This document shows, piece after piece, positions 38,055 to 49,676 of a stretch of DNA of 64,000 bases; position 1 is the stretch's first letter, and the number at the start of each line of letters is the position of its first letter. The position numbers and the translations under genes are program-made. The notes under the pieces were generated by a model. It had not been told where the DNA came from and searched no databases. It saw only the letters and a list, made by a program, of their open reading frames with translations. Source of the stretch: Phaffia rhodozyma (Eukaryota > Basidiomycota > Tremellomycetes > Cystofilobasidiales > Mrakiaceae); contig JACGZH010000003.1 in the NCBI GenBank assembly GCA_014706385.1, positions 496,001 through 560,000 on the forward strand. The letters are read 5' to 3'.

Positions 38055-39390
38055 GCTGAATCTAGCGTCCTCCCTCTTTTACTTCCTTTCTTTTCTCATA
38101 TTGACTTACTCCTCGTTATATGCGCTCTGATGTCTTCATCTCTTACGTTCTTTTCGTTTCGACTCTCGTTTTGTGATTACTTTTATTGTATATATTACCC
38201 TAGGAACTTTTTTTGGATTCGGTATATCCCCCCTCTTTACTTCTTCTCCTATATAGATCTATGCTTAGTCAAATCCCCAGCATTACCCCGACATTACATA
38301 TCTTGAACTGCTCTCTCTTTCACCTTTTCTTCTCTCATCTCGTTCCTGTCCTTTCGTTGTCCATTTCCTCCGTTGTGTGTTTGCTTCATCCGACGGTGGA
38401 CTTCTCTTCTACTCGAGGGCCTCCCCCCCGTGTCCCTCGAAACGTCCGAGCTCGACTTGTTCATCTTTGCCTGAACTTTCGGACAACTGATTCACTCTAT
38501 GATATTCTTCTGCTCTCATACTACTAGCTTAATCTTGTCTTGTCCAGTATCTTGGACAAGCCTTCTCTTCTCTTCTTGGGATACTTTTATCTCGACCTTT
38601 AGCTCCGCTATCGGTGTGTCTAACCTTAGATTTAGACAGGATTCGTTTCATCTTCGTTTCCTTCCTTCTTTCCCCCTCATCTATTCGACTTTTTCCTTGC
38701 TATTTTTCTCTTCTTCGACCTTTCTTCTTCCTCTTATTTCCTTGCCTATTCTTCCTCTGCCTGAACGAGTGCGAATGCACAGATCCATGTATCCAATGCC
38801 ATGTTCTCAGAAGAAAAACGCCTCTGCCTTCAAGAGTTGGAGCTGATCTACTAAAAACTCTTTTGAGAGGGAGAGAGAGCAAAACGAAATTCATCCATCC
38901 TCCTCCATATATCCACACTCCTTGGACTGTCTTCTCCACTAGCGTTAAACTGTTTCACCTTATATTGGTTGAGACACAGACCACAGAGCTGGCGTGAGAC
39001 AAACGTCTAAAACAGAGGACACGAAACCGGGGTTTTCACGTCATAAATGTGTCGATCGCAAGTCCTTCGCGTCAAGGAGAGAAAAAATTGCGGGCTTCTT
39101 GATCATGTAACCCCAAAAGGATTGATTTGTCAGCATGTAACCTTGCTCGACAGGGTGACATACCTCTTCTGAGCTGACGTCAGCCTGGAACGTGAGCGAT
39201 CTTCTAACTTCATTCTTACCGCCTTTGCCTTTACTGTTCTTGCATCTCTTCTAAAGTCACGTCTTTTATTTTCGCTCTGTCTTTCTTCGAATTCAACAGT
39301 CTACAAGCACGGAGCAAAGCATCAGACAGGGTTGTGGTATTTGAATACGAAAGAGAAAAATCCAAGAATCAGTGAAGGGGAATACTTGGG
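38055..39390. other. Long pyrimidine-rich intergenic region
   Basis: This is the largest gap in the window (1,336 bp). From about 38060 to 38760 the + strand is dominated by CT/TTC runs. After 38990 it becomes mixed sequence leading to the WD40-phosphatase start. Several ATG-led frames exist but are low-complexity, and none shows a recognisable domain. It probably holds the CPL1-like 3' UTR and the promoter/5' UTR of the next gene. An unrecognised small gene or non-coding RNA cannot be excluded. Confidence 0.4.
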
Positions 39391-42300
39391 ATGGATCCAC
39401 ATGAGGGTGAAGAAGGACCAGATCCGTCGTCCGCACCAGTCAGTTCTCTTCGATCAAGATGGGAGAACATGTCGAAAGCGGGCAGTGCACCCATCACAAC
39501 TCCCTCAAATGGAGGGAAAGGAATAGGTAGTAGACTGCCTAGTAGGTCCGGTCTGAACGGTGGGGGTATGATTGATGAAGCCAAAATGGAGACCAGGCCT
39601 TCAACAGCTGTTGTGAATGATGCTGATGATGATGACGACGATGATCGTCTGAAGGGACGAAGAACGGTTTGTCCCTCTACTGTTCTCTTCTATGAACACA
39701 TAACATTCATCCAACTCCAAGAGGACTGATGTTGGTTCTGTCTGAATATCCAACGATACTCTCGGACGATCAGGTATCCAACTCAGCTTCGGTGTCTGAT
39801 TCAAATTCTTCACAGACTTCTCCGCGGGGATCACCTGTGCCCTCATCCCTGTCCAATCTGTCTTCAAAGGCTACGACAGTCGCATCCGAGATATCACCAC
39901 CTCCATATGCACCATCTTCTGATAGAACACCACTCCCTGTATTCCAGCCGTCCACACCCTCAGAACATTTCACCTCAACTTCTGTCGGCCGACCTCTTGG
40001 TCAATCTTTGGGAACAGCGCCGATACCTACACCAAAAAAGATCCCACCGCCGGTTCCATCAAAAGCCACGAAACCAACAGCTAGCTCACAAAACATCATC
40101 CCAACGAAGACGACGATGGTAAAGCCAGTAATAAACACTAGTATAGGAAATTCTGCTCCTTCTCCTCTTGTGCCGACGATAAAGCTAGCCTCTGGGGGAG
40201 TGGAGAGCGCACAGTTCGCGCCTGCTAAAATGGTCGTCATCTCTCCGTCTCCTATCTCTGCACAGACAGAACTAGAGACACAGTCGGGAGAGGAGGAGAC
40301 CGAAGGATTTCAAAGCGTGTCTTCTTTGAGATCAAAGTTCGGAGGTTCCACAAATGTCTCGACGTCCGCCCGACCTGGACCTGCGCGCGTGCCATCACCC
40401 TCACCATCATTCCATATTGTCCCTCCGTTGATAGCTTCACCTCCAAACGTCGATACACTAGATTCTTCCTCAAGAGGTTTGACTGACGAGCCAGAACTTT
40501 TGAGTCCGCCACCAATTCCTCCGAACCGACCATCTCTCAGCCCTGAATTAAACCCTCCATCATCAGCATCAGTCAAACAGCCATCGAACGTCAACTCTTC
40601 ATCGCTCGCTAAAGGTGTTCATGCAATCAAGCTTCAACCCCCATCAGCATACGATCAACCCATCAACCAGGTCTCCCCTGGCGGTCAATCTGCTGCTCGA
40701 ACAGAAGTCATCTTTCCGACTGCATTAAAACCTCCACCGCCTGTTCCACCACCTCGGTCGAGAAGTCCAATATCGAGCTCTATCGTTAACAGGGATGATG
40801 AGCCTTACTCAATTCCGCCCTTGCCTCCGACGTTTGACCCATCGGCGGTGGAGACCTCTTCCACTCCTACCCCTCAGGTAATAATGCCTGCCAGACACAA
40901 GCCGCCGGTGCCATCCCGAACGCCGTCGTCTGCATCCTCAATATCATCCTCCGTCCCAACGACCGTTAGCTTGGAAGGGCAGAGTAAACCACCGTTGCCA
41001 GTAAGGAGAAGGGCTACCACTCTTGTCTCTGCTTCCTCTACAAGTTCCTCAGCGGGAGACCTCGAGGAAGTCTTGAGTCAATCGCCACCACCACCACCAC
41101 CACCTTTACCTTCATCTAAGCGACCGATAGCGTCTACTCCTAATGACTATACGAATGTATCGATTGCCCCCCCTCTACCTACCAGGTCCAGAACATTATC
41201 CGGCTCTGGGATTCAATCTGAGATTGCGTCTTCAACTGAAGATTCTTGGGTTCCGCCACCACCACCTCCCATGAGATCGGTGACGATCAAACGGGATAGT
41301 CCAAGAACTTCCTACTCAAGGCCTGCCAGTCGAACCGCTTCCCCATTCACAGGACCCACCTCCGCATCTTCACCATACACTCAACATTCAACTTCAGAAC
41401 TAGCCTCTTCATATCCCCCACCACCACCACCGCCGCCACCAACTCGCCGGGTCGGACCCTCTGCAGAAGTAGCTTATTCTAACACTCCAAAATCACAGCT
41501 ATCCGATCCATCGTTCGTTTATGAAGGCGATGATTCCGAAGATGAAAATGAAGATGATGAAGCGACGCCCACGGCTCCTTCCGGACTTCCGGTCACCGAC
41601 TCTTTTTCTCGAAAGGCGGACGAGTACCCAGATCCAACCATGTCGAACAGAAGGCCCCCGGTACTACATCCTCATCCGGTTCAGATCAAACATTCTTCAG
41701 GCTCGGGGCATCCGACGGCGTTTGCTTGTTCGTCAGGTATGGTCGCCGTGGGCCATTCTCATCTGAAAGTGTACGACGTCAGAGGAGCGGCTCAGCAGGG
41801 GATATCCTATGTGATGCTTCTCTCCATGGACCAAAAGGAGATGGGACTAGAGATAAAACATAAGGACTCAAAGATCACTGCCCTTTGTTTCCGACCGTCG
41901 GCTGTAGAAGGTGAGGACGCGCGCTATCTATGGTGTGGAAGCAAGGAAGGCCATCTTTGGGAGATGGACCTTTGGGGATCTATAGCGACGCAGATCAGGA
42001 TAGGGGCTCATCATGGTCCAGTTCTGACGATCGTCAAGCACAAACAATCAATCTTGACGGTAGATGAGTCCGGCAAGTCACACTTGTTCAAGATGAAAGA
42101 GAACGGGCAATTCAACATGTTCAACGCGAGTCAAACGTTGAGGCTTGCAGATAGACAAACATACGTTGGCCTCTTGGACGATCAGATATGGACGTCGAGT
42201 GGACCTATCGGAGGCTCGAGTGGTTCTTCCACGGGATCCACGTCGTCTCTCGTTTCAACAGGAGGTTCTTCGAACCTTTCCCTCCTCCCCGGTCGACACA

Positions 42301-44944
42301 ATTCCGTCAGTCATCATAGCCATCATTTTTCTGATGCCACGTCTGCTCGTCGACCGACTATCAGGGTATACGAACCATTCGGTTCTTCAACCGACTCTGC
42401 CACCACTGCCAGCTCCTCCATAACAGGCGGGAGAGTTCTCCCTACAGCGAATGTAGCTTCGGGTGCTGTCTTGTGCGGAACGATTATCCCCGCTCTCTCG
42501 GAATATGTCTACCTTGGACACGAAGGCGGTCAAATCTCTGTTTGGTCGAGAGGAACCAACCCGGCCTGTTTGTCTGTCATCAAGGTATCGACCACGGCGA
42601 TCGTCGCTTTGATAGGAGTTGGAGATAGACTATGGGCAGGATCGAGGAAGGGAGTGATCACGATTTATGACGTACAATCGTTCCCTTGGAGAGTTACCAA
42701 TTTGTGGGGAGCTCATTCGTAAGTTTTTGACTATGAGAGGATGATGACCGGTTTTCTATCTGTCTGTTTTTCTATGCAAGGGATATTCGTGGTTGACCTT
42801 ATCCAAAATTGTGGTATGGGATCTATGTGCCCTTTTCTCGTAGGGAGAGCCCTATTCTCGGGTTCGACATAGATATTGGTTCCATAAACGATGTAAGTCT
42901 ATTCTGTTTCTCTTTCTCCTCTATTTCGAAGGGTTTTGCGTCCAGTGTGTCTGATTCTGATACTCTTTATTGTTATAAAACAAAATCTGTAAACCACATC
43001 CGATAGGGTTTCTTAACTGTCTACTCTTGGGGAAGAGACGACTGTGTACATGCTTGGGACGGGTTGTTAGCTGTTGATTGGCTAGGTATTTAGGCCTCAT
43101 TGCTCTCTTCTTTGTCTGAAGAATATGTTTCTAACACACGGAAATGTTTTGTAATCTCAGAGAGTCGTCTCTTAGAGCGAGAATCCGAATTCTGTTCGTA
43201 CAGAGATCTCACCGTGCTCTCTTGTTCATGGAACATCGACGCTTCCAAACCGTCTCAGTTGACGTCCAACGCCGACAACGCATCGTTTTTAACATCTGTG
43301 TTGACTTCGGAGAGTTCGCCTGACATCATCATCTTTGGATTTCAAGAGTTGATCGATCTAGAAGATAAGAAACTCCAGGCTAGTGAGTCTAGAGCTGTTT
43401 TCTGATCTTGTGCCCTTCGAATCTTTTCCTCACGCTCATTTGTCTGCCTGGTTTATCTGATCGTGATTCTATCAGAATCCCTTCTCTTTAGTAAATCTAA
43501 AGTGAATGGAGACATGTCCGAGAAGGTATCTCAGCGCTACCGGCTGTGGTATGATAAGCTCGTTCAAGCCGTTCAAGTAGCCATGCCAGCCGAGTCACCT
43601 TACACGGTTGTCCATACCCAGAACCTCGTTGGACTGTTCACTTGTATATTCGTGAAAAACGCAGAGACGATCAACCTGAGAGATATTGCGATCACCACAG
43701 TAAAGAGAGGGATGGCTGGAATGTTTGGTAACAAGGTTTGTCTCTGTTGTCTTTTCTTTTGCTTAGCCATGTTCGGTTTGTACCGCGCTGAAGGTTTGTA
43801 TCTGTCATATATCCAAAACACAGGGAGCTATAATTGCCAGGTTCATCGTGGATGATTCTTCTATGTGCTTCATCAATTGTCACCTGGCTGCAGGACAAAA
43901 TCAGAAGACTGCTCGAAACGCTGTAAGTCTTCTTCATTAATCAAGATAAATCTTCCAGATCTCTGCCGCTCTATGCTTACCACTCTGCTATATGCATTTC
44001 TCTCCTGCCAGGATCTTGCTAGCATTCTTGACGAAGAATCTCGGTTCCCTATGTCCAGTTTAGGCCGAGACGAGCTCGCTTACGCCAGCGGAGGAGATGG
44101 CTCGATGGTGCTCGACCATGACATCTGTTTCCTTCAGGGTGATCTCAACTACCGGATCGATCTTAGAAGAGAGAACGTGATATCTAGCTTGAGATGCGGA
44201 GAACGAGCATACCTTTTAGAACATGATCAGTTGAAAAAGGAGATGAAGACGAATCCGAACTTTAGACTCAGGACGTTCTCGGAACCGCCCGTAGCATTCG
44301 AGTTAGTCTCCCGCACTTTCACTTGTTTCTCCTCCCTGTGTTGTGGCTATGGTCCGACTGATATGGATGGTTCTGTGTTAAACAGTCCAACATACAAGTA
44401 TAATCGAAACTCTGACGAGTATGATACAAGTGAGAAAAAACGGGTACGTACTTCTATTTCTGTTGTTTTTCCGTCATGACCTACATTGACAACTCATCCT
44501 CCCTCTGCACTTGACGTAACGTACAGGTTCCAGCCTGGTAAGTGATACCGACCTGAGTTTTCTTCTGTTCGTGTTCCGTATAATACTCAGCGTTCTTCTC
44601 ATCTCCTCTTCCAGGTGCGACCGGATTCTCTATCGATCTAGGGTGCCGGCTAACATCGAACCCTTGCACTGTAAGCATCTGATCTAATCGGATTGGTAGC
44701 ATCCACTGGGTTCAGTCAATATTTCCAACACTGATATGTTCCTCTGTTATTTGCTGACACAGACCAACGATACGAGCCCAACATATCTGATCACCGTCCG
44801 ATCTCTGCCGGCTTTGCAGTGAGGATTCGAAAAGTTCGACTGAAGGAGCGCAATGCTGTGCTCAAAGGTCTGGAATACCAATGGGAGGAAGAAGAGAAGG
44901 GACCATTGTTAATAAAGTCATTGGAGTTTTATGTAAATCTCTGA
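39391..44944 (+). CDS. WD40-repeat inositol polyphosphate 5-phosphatase
   Basis: This large protein removes the 5-phosphate from phosphoinositides or inositol phosphates. Exon 1 (MDPHEGEEGPDPSS, 39391-39666) splices near 39774 into a 2.9 kb exon. That exon begins with about 600 residues of disordered Ser/Pro-rich sequence containing many PPP/PPVP runs ([32 protein letters not shown]), potential SH3/WW or profilin ligands. A beta-propeller follows (41640-43085): FACSSGMVAVGHSHLKVYD, DARYLWCGSKEGHLWEMD, LGHEGGQISVWSRG, LWAGSRKGVITIYD. The phosphatase domain (43195-44850) has LSCSWNIDASKPS, IIFGFQELIDLE, NLVGLFTCIFVK, FINCHLAAGQNQKTARN, FLQGDLNYRID, PAWCDRILYRSR and SDHRPISAGF. The stop is at 44942-44944. 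All catalytic motifs look intact. The architecture resembles WD40-5-phosphatases of filamentous fungi and plants. Confidence 0.88.
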
Positions 44945-45236
44945 ATGGGATAGAACACATATATCATTTTTTTCCTCTAGTCGTACCGATCCATGGAAAT
45001 AGATAGACATTGTGGTCTCTCTGTCCTGTTCCCTCCGTCTTACACTCTTTTGAGTATCTTGAGGTGGAATATGATGTGGATTAGGTAATACTCAATATCT
45101 TGAAGTTGACAAATCAAAAAAGAATCAAAACCAACTAGCTTAAGTGAGAGAGCTACAAGGAGTATCTTTACGCCTTCATCGATTGTCATCCACCAACCTT
45201 CACTTTCTCTTCTGCTCGTCCGGCTGGTTCTTCATC

Positions 45237-47725
45237 ATGGCGGCCTTAGCAAAGTGAGTGATTCTGGGTCGTGTTGGTGTGGCACAAGACCATGTCGAGC
45301 CTTTTTTCTCATCCTATCTTCTTGGTGTGCGTTGGCAACTTTGTTTTCTCCCCCCTCAATCAAGCCTTCTTCCAACACCTCGCTTCTCGTCCGCTCCCAC
45401 CCCGACTTATGGTCACGAAGAGGACACGTCCGATCAGCCATCTTCTTCAGCTCTGACGATTCTAACTCCTGCAAAGCCTTACGGATCACGTCGTGGTTGG
45501 AGGCCGTCACGACCTGAAGATTTTGCTGATGGAGGTGCTTACCCAGAGTGTCCGGTTGCTCAGTATCCTCTTGATCTTGGACGGAAGAAAGGTGGCTCGG
45601 GCAACACACTCGCCCTTCAGGTCGACTCGGATGGAAACGTGAACTACGGAGCCATCGCTCAGCAAGGCCAACGAGAAGGAAAGAACGTCCAGTCTTCTTT
45701 TAAAGGTCAGTAGTTTTCATGGGTTTGGATCTCATTGGTTTTCAGGAGATGCCGTTCGGGTTGACCTTGTGTGAAGAATGAGGCAATGACTGAAGAAGCT
45801 GACTGATGTACTTTTCCTTGCGCTCTTCTTCCTATCGGGTCTTGGTTTTGATCCTCTTAAAATTCTGTGAACCTTGTTTTGTCTAATCAGACCTGGTGCC
45901 TATTGCTCAGAGAACAGATCTTTCTACGACTGACCGTTCGTTAGAGAGGCCATCCGAGGAGGAAGTTATGAACACAGCCGAAAGGACTAGACTCGCTTTG
46001 GAGAAACTCAGCAACACAAAGATCAAGGCTGCCCAGCCTTCCCGAGTCCGTTTCATACTACTCAGAAGTTCCATTGATTATATGAGACACGGTGCTGATA
46101 CGTCCCTTGGTTTGTCGGGTCGGATACATTGATAGGTTGCTGACTCTCAAGGAAACACGTCCTACGTCCGTTACACTCCTGCCCAGCAGGGATCTTCCAA
46201 CGCGAACCAACGAATCATCAAAATGACTGAGGTCGTCGAGGATCCTCTTCAGCCTGCTCGATTCAAAGCAAAGAAGATCCCTCGAGGTCCTCCATCGCCT
46301 CCTCCGCCCGTGCTTCGAAGTCCCCCGAGAAAGGCAACCGCTCAGGAGCAGAAGGATTGGATGATCCCGCCTTGTATTTCCAACTGGAAGAACAACAAAG
46401 GATACACCATCCCTCTTGACAAAAGATTGGCTGCTGACGGTCGTGGCCTTCAGGATGTACGTAGATGCGTTCGCGGTCGCGTCTGATACACAAATATGGT
46501 ACCTTCTCGCTTTTATAAACTCATCCCATCTATCCCTTTCTATTTTCATTCATTAACAGGTTCACATCAACGACAACTTTGCCAAGTTTTCGGAGGCTCT
46601 TTTCGTGGCCGACCGACATGCCCGAGAAGAAGTTCGCCAACGTTCGCTTATGCAGCAGAAGCTTGCTCAAAAAGAAAAGGCTGCGAAGGAGGAGCACCTT
46701 CGGTTGCTCGCCCAACGGGCTCGAGACGACCGAGCTGGTATCACCACTGCTGCCACGCCCGCTTTGCCATCAAAGGCTGTCGAGAAGGGAATGGGCGGCG
46801 CGTTGGGTGGATATGGAAGTGAGAGCGGTAGCGGGAGTGACAGTGACAGTGATAGTGACAGCGAGAAGAGCAAAGGAGGGGATGATGAGGAGGACGCAGA
46901 AGAGATCAGGATCAGGGAGAAACTTCGAAGGGAGCAGAAGCAGGAGAGAGAGAGAGAGATGAGAATGCAGAGTATGGGTAACGAACAGAGAGCGAAGATG
47001 ATTGCTAAGTAAGTCATCTCTAGTTGCTTTGCCAGAACGCCTGGTCTGATAACCTCCTTTTGTCACGTCTGCTGTGTTTCTTTCCTTATGTGTACAGGGA
47101 GCAGAACCGAGATATCTCTGAAAAGATTGCTCTTGGCCTCGCCAAACCGTCTGCGAACAAGGAGACGATGATTGATTCCCGACTTTTCAACCGAGAGTCC
47201 CTTTCTGGTTCCTTTGCATCCGACGACGCGTACAATCTGTATGACAAGCCTCTCTTCCACGGATCTGCCGCTGCCGCCGCGATCTATAAACCGCTTTCTT
47301 CCTCTGGACAAGCCGCCGGCGAGGAGACTTATGGTGGTGGAACCGAGGATGGTGTGGTGAAGAACCTTCAGAACGACAGGTTCTCACTCGGAGTGAGCCA
47401 TCGATTCGAAGGAACAGAGAGTGTACCCGGCGGAGAGTCTGCTCCAAGGGATGGGCCGGTACAGTTCGAGAAGGATACGACGGCGACTATCGATCCGTTC
47501 GGATTGGATCAGTTCTTGGATGATGCAAAGAAGGGAAACAAACGAGGTGGTTTGGAGTTGAGCGAAAAGTGAGATCTCTTCATTCTTATTTCCTCTCTTT
47601 TCGGTCTATCCGGCAGTGAGCTTCCGGTGACGAGACAGATGGCTGAACAAACCTCTCCGTCTGAACCTGGATTGGATTAAAACTGTAGGGCTAAAGGCAA
47701 GCGAGCTCGCCGAGAAGACGAGTAG
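45237..47725 (+). CDS. PRP45: Spliceosome component Prp45/SNW1 (SKIP)
   Basis: This SNW-domain scaffold of the activated spliceosome (NineTeen-related complex) is also a transcription coactivator in animals. Exon 1 is tiny (MAALAK, 45237-45255). The next gives PAKPYGSRRGWRPSRPEDF, DGGAYPECPVAQYPLDLGRK and TLALQVDSDGNVNYGAIAQQG (45460-45660). After further introns come TSYVRYTPAQQG, IIKMTEVVEDPLQPARFKAKKIPRG and the diagnostic SNWKNNKGYTIPLDKRLAADGRGL (46380-46455). The exon beginning VHINDNFAKFSEALFVADRHAREEV runs into a charged coiled coil with a Ser/Asp repeat (46820-46870) and EKLRREQKQERERE. The end holds the conserved NRDISEKIALGLAKP, DSRLFNRE, YNLYDKPLF and DPFGLDQFLDDA, then GKRARREDE with TAG 47723-47725. 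Full length, about 600 residues. Confidence 0.94.
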
Positions 47726-48333
47726 AGATGGATATTTCCTTCGTTTGCCTTTATCACCTAATTCTGCTGAAAAACTTGGTCGACCTTCACCTTACTCCCT
47801 GTTCTCGTGGCTTTTCTTGTCCTACTCTACCTCTCATTTGGTTGTACATTCCTCATCTATTCCCTCTTTCAACCATCATCCTCTCTGCTCTCTCTCCTTC
47901 CTGATATATTTGCTGGATCCTTATGAGCGTTTCCTGCTTTACTGGATGAATACGAGGCAAAATGAAACAAATACATGATGAAGAAATAATGCACCTAGAG
48001 AAAATCCAAGAAGGACAAACCTCAAGACAAAGCTGTATTCACATTCTTTCGTAGTACGTATGCTTTCACCTTAGTCTCTTTCTTCTTTCAGTTATTCTTT
48101 CTCCTCACTTTCCGTTTTCTTCGTCTCACAGGTGATGATGTGCTGAGACTGAGATCGCATAGTTCTCGTTTCCAATAAGAAAAGAAAAAAAAAATAGAGA
48201 CATTCTAAGAAAATACGAAGAAAAAACACCTCTCTCATATCAAAAGACAAGAAGGCCTTCTTCCCAACTCCCCACACTCCACTCGCCCACTCCTCTCCAC
48301 AAGACACTTGGCTTTGCCATTTGGCTTAGCTTT
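47726..48333. other. Convergent intergenic gap PRP45/QCR9
   Basis: This 608 bp gap is bounded by two stop codons. It is A/T-rich with pyrimidine runs, and no recognised gene or RNA was found. It probably comprises 3' UTRs. Confidence 0.45.
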
Positions 48334-49373
48334 TTACTCGTCATCACCAGACTCGACGAACTTGTGTCGGATGCTAGAGGTAAAATGGGAAACCAAGGAT
48401 AAGCGAGGTGGATGAGACGTCGCAGGTCAGCGTGAATGATTGAGAAAAAGAGAAATGAACATATGCATGAACGAGGGAACGTACTCCTTCCATTGTTTCT
48501 GTTTGTTGTGAAGGAAGACAATGAAGAAGAAGCAAGAGACGCGTCAGTTTCCGTCTTTGTGTCAAGGACCAATTATTCCTTGAACGTGGTTGTGAGAGCA
48601 AGAGAGATTGAAGGCGAGGAAGGATGAAGAAAGGAAAAGTGGAAGAGTTGATACGAATGTTGGGCTAGTTGGGGAAATCCTTATTCTATCGATCGAGTCG
48701 ATGAGGACTCGATACTGGATGTCATCCCTCAACACAGAGATTGAATTCTCGATTTCTGATTGAACCGGGTAGTTCAAATATATCACGACCGGTTGCCCAT
48801 GCGTTCCTTCTCTCTATACTCTTTCTCCGAACCGATGATTCGCTAGATGACTGGTGATGCATTTCCTCTCGGAAAGATCCAATGGGGTTTGAGATCCACC
48901 CCATTTTGTCTGCCAATCGAAGAAAGGCTCTTCTTTGACTCCGTTTTGCTCGTACTCAATAACTCTCAACCTCGAGACAAGAAAAGAGAGCTAACAAGGA
49001 AGAAAAGAAGGAGAAAAGACGGATCACGTACACCCTTGTTCCAGTTATCGTAGAAGGCAGAGGTGGCAGAGTCGAATCCGACGCTGAAGGAAAAGGCAGT
49101 GAGGAAGATGGCGGTGACGTAGACCGAGTTTCGCTGGAAGAGGTTCTGGTAGATGGACTGTGTCAAGAAAAGAGGGCCAGAAAGAGAGAAGAGGAAGGAG
49201 TAGAGAAGAAGAAAGTGTATACAGTTTGATTTTGTTGAGTCAAGAAAAAAGAGAGGATCGAGGGTCAATAGGATGTGTATAAATGGCCAGAAAGGAGAGA
49301 GAAAAACTCCAAAAGAGAACAGAACGACAAAGACGACAAGGCCGACACCTATACTTACGTTTCCGACGGCCAT
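48334..49373 (-). CDS. QCR9: Cytochrome bc1 complex subunit 9
   Basis: This small single-span subunit of mitochondrial complex III packs against the Rieske and cytochrome c1 subunits. The gene spreads about 64 residues over four exons in 1.04 kb. Exon 1 encodes MAVGN (ATG 49371-49373, followed by GTAAGT). Exon 2 encodes SIYQNLFQRNSVYVTAIFLT and continues to FYDNWNKG, including the membrane helix (49030-49160). Exon 3 is a 14 nt microexon at 48485-48498 giving KQWK plus two bases. Exon 4 gives the completed Asp and IRHKFVESGDDE, with TAA at 48334-48336. The assembled sequence follows yeast Qcr9 (SxYxxxFxRNxVxV...FD......Y..NNKGKLWKDI) closely, and phase works at every junction. It diverges from the INP54-like gene. 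Confidence 0.88.
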
Positions 49374-49676
49374 TTTGAAGACAAAAAGAGTATAAAGAAG
49401 TTGAAGAAGAGAAGGAGAGGAGCAAAGAAGAGATGAGGAGGAGAGAGTTTGTCGTGGAAAGACGGAAAAATATGGCCAATAGCTGACGATCCGTTGCGCC
49501 TCTCGTCCCGTCCCGCCCAAGCCGATCCGCCCAAGTCCCAGCGACCGACCCTGTCAATATGGGTTATGTTGATGGTTACACGTTGTGTGCTGACGCCCAA
49601 ACGTCATCTCTCCATCTGTGTCTCTGTCTATCCCTGCCACCTTGCTCAATCCAACTCTCACTCGACCGAATCAAGG

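Noticed and set aside
38213..38997. ATG-led frames between the CPL1-like and WD40 genes
   Set aside because: They translate pyrimidine-rich low-complexity sequence (Leu/Ser/Phe) with no domain and overlap in different phases.
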